From the NCBI GenBank assembly GCA_035548055.1, contig DASZTL010000070.1:1-20476 (forward strand): a stretch of 20,476 nucleotides of DNA. The letters are read 5' to 3'. The position numbers were made by a program, and so were the translations under genes. Shown here in pieces: positions 15,149-20,476 of this stretch (position 1 is its first letter; each line of letters starts with the position of its first letter). Below the pieces are notes generated by a model, which saw only the letters and a list, made by a program, of their open reading frames with translations, was not told where the DNA came from and did no database searches. The DNA is from DASZTV01 sp035548055 (GTDB lineage: Bacteria > Actinomycetota > Actinomycetes > JAFAQI01).

Positions 15149-15526
15149 CTAGCCGACGTTCGCCCGGCGCCAGCGGTTGAGCGCCGTGCGAGCCGCCTGA
15201 AGCGCGGCTGTCACGTCTTGCCGTGCCGGGTTCAGAGCGTCGGCGGAGCTCGGCGGCACGTTGTCGAGCTCTTCGAGCGCACAGCGCTCGACATGCTCGT
15301 AGGCCCGCTCGATCTGAGCGGCTAACGGCAACAGACCCTCGTCCCCCGGAGACCGGCGCTCCAGCTGCTCGTACCTCTCGGCGAGCTCATTCGCGCTGTG
15401 CATCGCGTCGGACCTGAGCCGCTGCCGCAACACGAGGGAGAGCGTGCCGTCGTCGAGACCAGAGACGGACGACTCGCGCCGCTGGTTCGGATCATGCGCG
15501 GCAGCGCTTGACGAGCCAAGATGCAC
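15149..15526 (-). CDS. Hypothetical 125-aa helical protein, first gene of the catabolic operon
   Basis: I do not recognise this protein. The GTG start at 15526 has a perfect AGGAGG (15531-15536) four bases upstream, which argues for a real gene. The sequence begins with a low-complexity polar stretch (about 1-23), then long amphipathic helices: LSLVLRQRLRSDAMHSANEL (about 29-48), ERYEQLERR (50-58), a short loop RSPGDEG, LLPLAAQIERAYEHVERCAL, and after a Pro/Ser linker DVTAALQAARTALNRWRR near the C-terminus. There is no signal peptide, membrane segment, helix-turn-helix or Cys/His metal motif, only a single Cys. It sits immediately before the ferredoxin oxidoreductase and first after the divergent control region, so it could be an accessory or assembly subunit of that enzyme. 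Confidence 0.72.
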   Translation of the reverse strand: MHLGSSSAAAHDPNQRRESSVSGLDDGTLSLVLRQRLRSDAMHSANELAERYEQLERRSPGDEGLLPLAAQIERAYEHVERCALEELDNVPPSSADALNPARQDVTAALQAARTALNRWRRANVG

Positions 15527-15566
15527 GACGCCTCCTCGGTCTCGATCGTCCGGGTCCGACGTACCA

Positions 15567-15586
15567 CCCTCAAGTCGACTTCAGGG
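15567..15586. promoter_or_regulatory. 20-bp near-perfect palindrome, candidate operator of the divergent control region
   Basis: The core AAGTCGACTT (15572-15581) is a perfect palindrome, flanked by one C/C mismatch on each side and then CCCT and AGGG, so 18 of 20 positions are symmetric. It lies 40 bp upstream of the leftward operon start and about 115 bp upstream of the rightward SDR start, where a dimeric repressor or activator could control both. The regulator is not in the window. No clear sigma-70-like promoter could be assigned around it. Confidence 0.5.
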
Positions 15587-15592
15587 GAGGCC

Positions 15593-15604
15593 TTGTACGA
15601 ACAA
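15593..15604. promoter_or_regulatory. Secondary inverted repeat TTGTACGAACAA
   Basis: Ten of twelve positions are self-complementary (TTGT...ACAA around a central CG). It lies six bases from the larger palindrome in the same intergenic region, so it may be part of a composite operator. Arms this short also occur by chance. Confidence 0.25.
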
Positions 15605-15687
15605 CCAACTGCGGGTGGCCCAGCGCCTTCCTGGCGGTTCGATCTTCCGTACGGTGCGCCCAGGCAAGGATGCCGGCGGCGTACGCC

Positions 15688-15696
15688 AGGAGGTGA
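15688..15696 (+). promoter_or_regulatory. Perfect Shine-Dalgarno sequence of the SDR gene (AGGAGGTGA)
   Basis: All nine bases match the anti-SD of 16S rRNA. AGGAGG ends eight bases before the in-frame CTG at 15702-15704. The only conventional start nearby, GTG at 15693-15695, lies within the SD itself and has no ribosome-binding site of its own at normal distance. An 8-codon out-of-frame ATG frame (15670-15696) ends in the same SD. Confidence 0.75.
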
Positions 15697-15701
15697 GACC
15701 A

Positions 15702-16445
15702 CTGTCTGGATCGCGACGAGTCGCGCTGATCACTGGCGGGACACGCGGATTCGGCGAGGCCATCGCGACTGCCCTGGCCTCCGACATGGACGTCGCGATC
15801 ACCGGACGGCACGCCGGACGCGGCCGGGACGTTTGCGAGCGGCTCCAGCAGCACTCCGCAAATGCCCTGTTCATCGAGGCTGACCTGGCCGATCCGAGCT
15901 CGATGGACGCTGCCGTCGCGTCGTGTCTCGCCGAACTCGGGCGCTTGGACGTCGCCGTCAACAATGCGGGCATCGCAGCGGCCGGTCACCTCCTCACCCA
16001 ATCCGAGCAGGACTGGGACGATGCCGTCTCGATCAACCTCACCGGGATCTGGCGCAGCCTTCGGGCCGAACTGCGTGTCATGACCGCCCAGGGCCACGGT
16101 TCAGTCGTCAACATCTCCTCCATCTGGGGGCTACGCGGACGAGCCGGGATGAGCGCGTACTCCGCGACGAAGCATGCGGTGATCGGACTGACCAAGTCCG
16201 CCGCGCTCGACGTCGCCGCCGACGGCGTGCGGGTGAACGCCGTGTGCCCGGGTGCGGCCGACACGGACATGGCGAGACACATGGGTCGGACCGACTCGGA
16301 TCTCGCCGCGCTTGCCGAGCACTACCCGATGGGCCGCTTGACGACAGGCGATGACGTCGGCCGCGCAGTGCGCTGGCTGGCCGGCGACGACGCGGCATTC
16401 GTGACGGGCGAGTGCATCAGAGTCGATGGAGGCTTCAGCGCCTGA
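15702..16445 (+). CDS. Short-chain dehydrogenase/reductase (SDR), classical type
   Basis: A 247-aa NAD(P)-dependent oxidoreductase when started at CTG 15702. Cofactor motif TGGTRGFG (11-18), D61 of the adenine pocket, NNAG (87-90) and the catalytic tetrad N112, S140, Y153, K157 (YSATK) are all present, and GECIRVDGGFSA is the normal C-terminus. The CTG start is preferred because of the perfect SD at 15688-15696 and because MSGSRRVALITGG is the expected SDR beginning. GTG 15693 would add three residues and is the conventional alternative; the frame further upstream crosses the intergenic region and has no family support. It is divergent from the operon and shares its control region, so it may oxidise a hydroxyl in the same pathway, for example a hydroxy-acid to a 2-oxoacid. 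Substrate unknown. Confidence 0.9.
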   Translation: MSGSRRVALITGGTRGFGEAIATALASDMDVAITGRHAGRGRDVCERLQQHSANALFIEADLADPSSMDAAVASCLAELGRLDVAVNNAGIAAAGHLLTQSEQDWDDAVSINLTGIWRSLRAELRVMTAQGHGSVVNISSIWGLRGRAGMSAYSATKHAVIGLTKSAALDVAADGVRVNAVCPGAADTDMARHMGRTDSDLAALAEHYPMGRLTTGDDVGRAVRWLAGDDAAFVTGECIRVDGGFSA

Positions 16446-16479
16446 CCAAGCACTGTCGGCCGGGAACACCTCGGATTTG

Positions 16480-16552
16480 CGCGCTCGGAGGGACTCGAAC
16501 CCCCAACCTTCTGATCCGTAGTCAGATGCTCTATCCGTTGAGCTACGAGCGC
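16480..16552 (-). tRNA. tRNA-Arg (anticodon ACG)
   Basis: The minus strand folds into a complete cloverleaf: 7-bp acceptor stem GCGCTCG/CGAGCGC, D arm GCTC...GAGC, anticodon stem TCTGA/TCAGA with loop CTACGGA (anticodon ACG, expected to become ICG and read CGU/CGC/CGA), a five-base variable loop and a T arm with loop TTCGAGT. Discriminator base is G. The CCA end is not encoded; CAAA follows. Length 73 nt. The 3' end faces the SDR and catabolic block. Confidence 0.97.
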
Positions 16553-16565
16553 TGAAGCATCGGAC

Positions 16566-16596
16566 AGTGTAGTAGGCGCTCGACGATCACGGCCAA
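16566..16596 (-). promoter_or_regulatory. Candidate promoter of tRNA-Arg
   Basis: On the minus strand TTGGCC (16591-16596) is followed after 19 bases by TACACT (16566-16571), which fits TAnnnT. It ends 13 bases before the tRNA 5' end. The -35 match is only partial and the spacer is slightly long. Confidence 0.35.
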
Positions 16597-16614
16597 GCCG
16601 ACGGAATCGGGCGT

Positions 16615-16630
16615 GCCTGCCTTTGCAGGC
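16615..16630. repeat. Short GC-rich hairpin GCCTGC-CTTT-GCAGGC
   Basis: A perfect 6-bp stem with a 4-nt loop in the 151-bp space between the tRNA and the deacetylase. No T-tract follows on either strand, so it is not a clear terminator. It lies outside the preferred deacetylase start. Confidence 0.3.
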
Positions 16631-16703
16631 CAACCTTTCACCCCCTACCGTCGTCTACCGCACGTCCACTTCCCCAACGAGCAACCAGGGTCCGCACAAA
16701 CCA

Positions 16704-17774
16704 ATGGCACAGTTCCCGGGTCCGCCGCGCCCGAGCGGCTCCGTCGCGCGCCGAAGCGTCGTCGGCGGCCTCGCCCTCATCGCCGCCGCGAGCGTCGCCG
16801 ACGTGGTGCGGATGTTGATCCGCGGCGGCGGTAGCCAGGCAGCGGCCGATCCAGCCGGACTGCGGCCCGGGGTCGTGAGCCTGCTCACCGGAAACCTGCG
16901 GCCCGAGCAGACCACCCCCCGACCGACCGAGCCGGGCTCACCCAAACCGCACCCTCGTCACACCCACGCGCAGGTCCACCCGCATCGTCACGGCCACAAG
17001 CACCGCGAGCATCACAGCCACGGCCACCATGACGAATCCGGCCACTCCCGCAAGACGCACCACCACGAGACGAAGCACGAGCGGGCACGGGCTCGGCGAG
17101 CGCGCGAGCACGTCACCCTCCCCCCGGCGCAGCTTCACGTCCGCACGTCACCGGCGTACCGGGTCGACCAGCTGATCCCGAACCCACCGGAGCAGGCGCT
17201 CGCACTGACGATCGATGACGGCCCTGATCCCGAGTACACGCCGGACGTGCTGCGGTTGCTCGACAAGTACCAGATGCAGGCGTCGTTCTGCGTCATCGGG
17301 GTGCACGCCGACGCCTACCCGAAGCTGGTGCGCGACATCTCCCGGGCCGGCCACATCGTCGTCAACCACAGCTACACGCACGCGATCCCCTTCAGCAAGC
17401 TGCCCGAGCGACGCATCGTCCACGAGATCACCAAGACCCAGCGCGCGATCGAGCGCGCGACGGGTGTGACGCCACAGCTGTTCCGCTCGCCGGGCGGCGA
17501 CTGGTCGCGCTTCATCTTCCGTGCCCTCGCGTCGTACGGCCTCGAGCCGCTCGACTGGGACGTCGACCCGCGGGACTGGGCCCGCCCCGGCACGAAGAAG
17601 ATCGCCAGGCGGATGCTGCGCGCGCGGCCGGGCGAGATCGTGTTGTGCCACGACGGCGGCGGTGACCGCATCGAGACCGTCCGGGCGCTGCGGAAGGTCC
17701 TGCCGACGTGGCAACGCAAGGGGCTGCTCACGATCCCGCTGCAGATCGAACCGCACTACCTGCGGAAGAAGTAG
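16704..17774 (+). CDS. Polysaccharide deacetylase (NodB/CE4) with membrane/Tat-like N-terminus and His-rich linker
   Basis: A 356-aa protein from ATG 16704; a TTG start 27 codons upstream is possible but not supported by an SD. Residues 16-35 (ARRSVVGGLALIAAASVADV) look like a twin-arginine-type signal or signal anchor, with no clear cleavage site. Residues 83-136 contain 19 histidines. The catalytic NodB domain (about 165-345) has every CE4 motif: TIDDGPD (169-175; D171/D172), NHSYTH (221-226; H222, H226 zinc ligands), RSPGGD (261-266), DWDVDPRDW (284-292) and IVLCHDGGG (312-320; H316). It should remove N-acetyl groups from peptidoglycan or another extracytoplasmic glycan, with zinc or a similar metal at the active site. 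The His-rich segment may load or buffer metal. It precedes ppc on the same strand but is functionally unrelated. Confidence 0.92.
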   Translation: MAQFPGPPRPSGSVARRSVVGGLALIAAASVADVVRMLIRGGGSQAAADPAGLRPGVVSLLTGNLRPEQTTPRPTEPGSPKPHPRHTHAQVHPHRHGHKHREHHSHGHHDESGHSRKTHHHETKHERARARRAREHVTLPPAQLHVRTSPAYRVDQLIPNPPEQALALTIDDGPDPEYTPDVLRLLDKYQMQASFCVIGVHADAYPKLVRDISRAGHIVVNHSYTHAIPFSKLPERRIVHEITKTQRAIERATGVTPQLFRSPGGDWSRFIFRALASYGLEPLDWDVDPRDWARPGTKKIARRMLRARPGEIVLCHDGGGDRIETVRALRKVLPTWQRKGLLTIPLQIEPHYLRKK

Positions 17775-17806
17775 CCGCCGCCCCATAGCCTTTCGCTCAA
17801 AGCTTT

Positions 17807-17821
17807 GCCGGCGTTGCCGGC
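17807..17821. repeat. Small hairpin GCCGGC-GTT-GCCGGC before ppc
   Basis: A 6-bp GC stem with a 3-nt loop lies between the deacetylase stop and the preferred ppc start. No T-run follows. Because each arm is itself palindromic, it may be chance in GC-rich DNA. Confidence 0.2.
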
Positions 17822-17840
17822 TCCGAGGCAGGGCGGTGCG

Positions 17841-20429
17841 GTGGACGTGGACCGATCGGCGTTCGCGCCCCTGCACGACGACGTACGGCGATTGGGCGCG
17901 CTGCTCGGCCAGGTGGTCGCCGAGTCGGATGGCACGGACCTGTACGACGACGTCGAACGATTACGGCGGGCGTGCCGCGACGCCCGCCTGGGCGAGCCCA
18001 ACGAGGATCCGGCCGCGCTCGTCGCCGCACTGCCCCTCGACCAGGCGGAACGGGTCGCACGTGCCTTCACCGTGCTCTTTCATCTCGTGAACCTCGCCGA
18101 GGAACGCCATCGAGTGCGAGTCCTGCGCAGCCGCGACCGGGATGGCGACACTCCCGCGACGGACTCCGTCGCCGGCGCCGTGGCCGCCCTCGGTGTGAAG
18201 GGTGCCGCGACCGCGCTCCAGATGGTGGAGCTGCACCCCGTGCTGACCGCCCACCCGACCGAAGCGCGACGGCGGGCCGTCGTCACCGCCGTACACCGCA
18301 TCGCCGACGAGCTCGAGCGCAGCGACGATCCGCGGATCGGTGACACGGAGCGCCGCGACGCCGACCGCCGGCTCCGCGAAGAGATCCAGACGCTGTGGCG
18401 CACGGCGCTGCTTCGCGGGCAGAAGCTCGATCCGCTCGATGAGGTGCGCGCCACGATGGCGGTCTTCGACGAGACGTTCTTCCGGCTGGTGCCCCGGCTC
18501 TACCGCGCCACCGAGGCGGCGCTCGGCAACGACGGCAGATCGCCAGCCATCACCCCCGCCTACATGCGGCTCGGTTCGTGGGTGGGCGCCGACCGGGACG
18601 GCAACCCGCACGTCACTGCGGACGTCACCCGGGAGACGGTCGAGATCCAGGCCGACCACGTCTTGCGGGCGCTCGAGGCGGCCGCGACCCGGATCGGCCG
18701 CAGCTTGTCCCAGGACGTCGAGCTCGCACCGCCGAGCCGCATGCTTGCCGCTGCCCTCGAGGCCGACGCGAGCGCACACCCAAAGACCATGGCCGGGTTG
18801 GTGCGCTCGGCCGCGAATCAGCCGCATCGCCAGAAGCTGCTGCTCGCCGCGCAGCGGGTCCGCGCGACCCGCACCCGCGACGCCGACCTGGCCTACCGGT
18901 CGCCCGATGAGCTGCTGGCGGACATCCGGCTGGTGCAGTCATCGCTGGCCGCCGCAGGGGCGGCGCGCAGCGCGTACGGCGAGCTCCAGCATCTGGCCTG
19001 GCAGGTCGAGACCTTCGGCTTCCACCTCGCGGAGCTCGAGGTCCGTCAGCACAGCGGCGTGCACGCGAAGGCGCTCGCGGATCTCGAGGCGAACCACGGA
19101 ACGCCGACCGAGGACGCGACCCGAGAGGTGCTCGCGACGATCCGGGTGATCGCCGCACTTCAGGATCGCTGGGGTCCACGCGCCTGCCATCGCTATGTCG
19201 TCTCGATGTGCTCGAGCGCCGCCGACATCGCTGCGGTGGTGGAGCTCGCCCAGTACGCGCTGGGCGAGCGTGTGGACGAGATCGAGCTGTCCGTCGTACC
19301 GCTCTTCGAGACCGGCGCGGACCTTCGCAGCTGCACCGATGTCCTCGATGAGTGGCTCGCCAATCTGTCCGAGCCGCCGAAGCAGCTCGAGGTCATGCTC
19401 GGCTACTCCGACTCGGCGAAGGACATCGGACCGCTGTCGGCGACCTTGCTGCTGTACGACGCGCAGGCGGCACTCGCTCGCTGGGCGCAGCAGCACGACA
19501 TCGCGCTCACCCTGTTCCACGGTCGCGGTGGCTCGCTCGGGCGCGGTGGTGGTCCGGTGAACCGGGCGATCCTCGCTCAGCCGCCGGGCAGCGTTGCGGG
19601 CCGGTTCAAGGTCACCGAGCAAGGGGAGGTGATCCATGCGCGGTACGGCAACCCGCAGATCGCCGAACGTCATCTCGAGCAGGTCGCCTCTGCGGTGCTG
19701 CTGTCCGGCACCGCCGTGATCGCGGAACGCAACACGGACGCGGCGCATCGCTACGCCGACCTCGCCGAGAGGATGGAGGAAGCCGGTCGGCTCGCGTACC
19801 GCGAGCTGGTTGAAACCGAAGGCTTCGCCGACTACTTCGCGCGCGTCAGCCCGCTCGAGGAGCTCTCCGACCTGGCGCTCGGGTCACGTCCTTCCCGCCG
19901 GCCGGGCGGCAGCGGCCTCACGCTCGCCGACCTTCGGGCGATCCCGTGGGTCTTCGCCTGGTCGCAGACACGATGCAACCTCACCGGCTGGTTCGGTCTC
20001 GGCTCCGGGCTTGCCGCCGCGCCGATGGACGAGCTCCGCGCGGCGTACCGCGAGTGGCCGCTGTTCACCGCACTGCTCGACAACGCGGAGATGTCGCTCG
20101 CCAAGACCGACCGCCCGGTCGCGGAACGCTATCTCGCGCTAGGTGACCGTCCCGACCTCACGGCGCGCATCCTCGCCGAGCTGGATCTCACGACGTCGCT
20201 GGTCCTGTCGGTGCTCGAGGTGCCGAACCTGCTCGCGAGCCGCCGGATCCTGTCGGCGGCGGTCGAGCTGCGCAATCCGTACGTCGACGCGCTGTCGAAC
20301 CTGCAGCTACGGGCGCTGACCGCCCTTCGTCGCGGCGAGTACGCCGATGATGCCGCCGAGCAACGGCTCCGCGACCTCCTGCTGCTCACCGTCAACGGCG
20401 TAGCGGCCGGCCTCCAGAACACCGGCTAA
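17841..20429 (+). CDS. ppc: Phosphoenolpyruvate carboxylase
   Basis: An 862-aa enzyme from GTG 17841 that converts PEP and bicarbonate to oxaloacetate to refill the TCA cycle. Using that numbering: catalytic H138 in LTAHPTEA; GADRDGNP near 249-256; GYSDSAKD near 521-528; HGRGGSLGRGGGP near 560-572 with H560 and R568; and the invariant C-terminus QNTG. Residues matching the E. coli aspartate-inhibition site (R587, K773, R832, N881) are present as R568, K755, R811 and N860, so feedback inhibition by aspartate or malate is likely. Length is normal for a bacterial enzyme. The start is a choice: TTG 17805 or GTG 17847 are also in frame, and no strong SD decides. Full motif conservation marks it as a functional core-metabolism gene. 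Confidence 0.97.
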   Translation: MDVDRSAFAPLHDDVRRLGALLGQVVAESDGTDLYDDVERLRRACRDARLGEPNEDPAALVAALPLDQAERVARAFTVLFHLVNLAEERHRVRVLRSRDRDGDTPATDSVAGAVAALGVKGAATALQMVELHPVLTAHPTEARRRAVVTAVHRIADELERSDDPRIGDTERRDADRRLREEIQTLWRTALLRGQKLDPLDEVRATMAVFDETFFRLVPRLYRATEAALGNDGRSPAITPAYMRLGSWVGADRDGNPHVTADVTRETVEIQADHVLRALEAAATRIGRSLSQDVELAPPSRMLAAALEADASAHPKTMAGLVRSAANQPHRQKLLLAAQRVRATRTRDADLAYRSPDELLADIRLVQSSLAAAGAARSAYGELQHLAWQVETFGFHLAELEVRQHSGVHAKALADLEANHGTPTEDATREVLATIRVIAALQDRWGPRACHRYVVSMCSSAADIAAVVELAQYALGERVDEIELSVVPLFETGADLRSCTDVLDEWLANLSEPPKQLEVMLGYSDSAKDIGPLSATLLLYDAQAALARWAQQHDIALTLFHGRGGSLGRGGGPVNRAILAQPPGSVAGRFKVTEQGEVIHARYGNPQIAERHLEQVASAVLLSGTAVIAERNTDAAHRYADLAERMEEAGRLAYRELVETEGFADYFARVSPLEELSDLALGSRPSRRPGGSGLTLADLRAIPWVFAWSQTRCNLTGWFGLGSGLAAAPMDELRAAYREWPLFTALLDNAEMSLAKTDRPVAERYLALGDRPDLTARILAELDLTTSLVLSVLEVPNLLASRRILSAAVELRNPYVDALSNLQLRALTALRRGEYADDAAEQRLRDLLLLTVNGVAAGLQNTG

Positions 20430-20453
20430 CCCCTCGTGATCTTGACGTTGTGC

Positions 20454-20476
20454 GCCCATCAGCGCCTCTGATGGGC
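20454..20476 (+). terminator. Hairpin after ppc, probable transcription terminator (cut by window end)
   Basis: GCCCATCAG and CTGATGGGC form a perfect 9-bp stem with loop CGCCT, starting 25 bases after the ppc stop. The window ends at the last stem base, so whether a T-tract follows cannot be seen. Confidence 0.6.

Larger units (their letters stand above)
1..15526 (-). other. Probable polycistronic catabolic/transport operon (12 genes, last one incomplete)
   Basis: All real genes from 15526 down to the window start point the same way. Junctions include four-base overlaps at 2724-2727, 7266-7269 and 8837-8840, a one-base gap at 4707 and a four-base gap at 6783-6786. Most other gaps are under 100 bp; the only larger one is 10100-10258. 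No terminator-like hairpin with a T-tract was seen inside. Together they encode an importer and a set of hydroxy-acid, 2-oxoacid and acyl-CoA enzymes. Confidence 0.7.

Noticed and set aside
15444..15701. Upstream extension of the SDR frame by 86 codons
   Set aside because: It would run through the divergent control region and overlap the 125-aa gene; SDRs begin just before the TGGTRGFG motif.
16451..16569. 7-bp inverted repeat (CACTGTC / GACAGTG) flanking tRNA-Arg
   Set aside because: Too short to count as a mobile-element or att signature; the right arm coincides with the candidate tRNA -10 region.
17961..18827. Long minus-strand frame (288 aa) opposite ppc, plus similar ones at 18939-19748 and 17148-17876
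   Set aside because: They lie antisense to genes with complete conserved motifs, have Arg/Gly-rich composition typical of GC-rich shadow frames, and show no family pattern.
1..20476. CRISPR arrays, insertion sequences, phage genes, toxin-antitoxin or defence genes
   Set aside because: No regularly spaced repeats, transposase, integrase or defence-type protein motifs were found on either strand.

Overview
High-GC DNA with GTG/TTG starts, strong Shine-Dalgarno (SD) sites and tRNA-Arg(ACG) without an encoded CCA end points to an actinobacterium (Actinomycetota); I cannot place it further. The window splits at about 15.5-16.5 kb into a left accessory catabolic block and a right block of ordinary core genes.

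Left block (1-15526), all on the minus strand and nearly gapless, so probably one long operon read from right to left: an unrecognised 125-aa protein, a fused indolepyruvate-type 2-oxoacid:ferredoxin oxidoreductase, an enolase-superfamily (mandelate racemase/muconate lactonizing, MR/MLE) enzyme, an amidohydrolase-2 hydrolase, a family-5 solute-binding lipoprotein, a small SCP2-like protein, a second MR/MLE enzyme, a DppB-type permease, a DppC-DppD permease-ATPase fusion, a DppF-type ATPase, a thiamine-diphosphate (ThDP) enzyme, and the first 47 codons of an acyl-CoA dehydrogenase running off the window edge. Several junctions are 4-nt start/stop overlaps or gaps of a few bases, which suggests translational coupling. 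The logic is uptake of a small organic compound (ABC importer), hydrolysis (amidohydrolase), abstraction of a proton alpha to a carboxylate (two enolase-superfamily enzymes, both with a KxH base motif), then 2-oxoacid handling (ThDP enzyme, ferredoxin oxidoreductase) and acyl-CoA oxidation. The substrate is unknown; acid sugars or aryl-hydroxy/2-oxo acids are both compatible.

Divergent junction (15527-15701): the operon and a plus-strand short-chain dehydrogenase (SDR) share a 175-bp region holding a 20-bp near-perfect palindrome, a good operator candidate. No regulator gene is in view. The SDR has a nine-base perfect anti-SD match correctly spaced to an in-frame CTG, so a CTG start is suspected.

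Right block (16480-20476): a minus-strand tRNA-Arg, a plus-strand NodB-type polysaccharide deacetylase with an N-terminal membrane/Tat-like segment and a strikingly His-rich linker, and a complete phosphoenolpyruvate carboxylase followed by a hairpin at the window end. The tRNA 3' end faces the catabolic block, the geometry expected if that block were an island inserted at a tRNA, though no integrase or att repeat is visible. No stretch longer than 300 bases lacks a gene.
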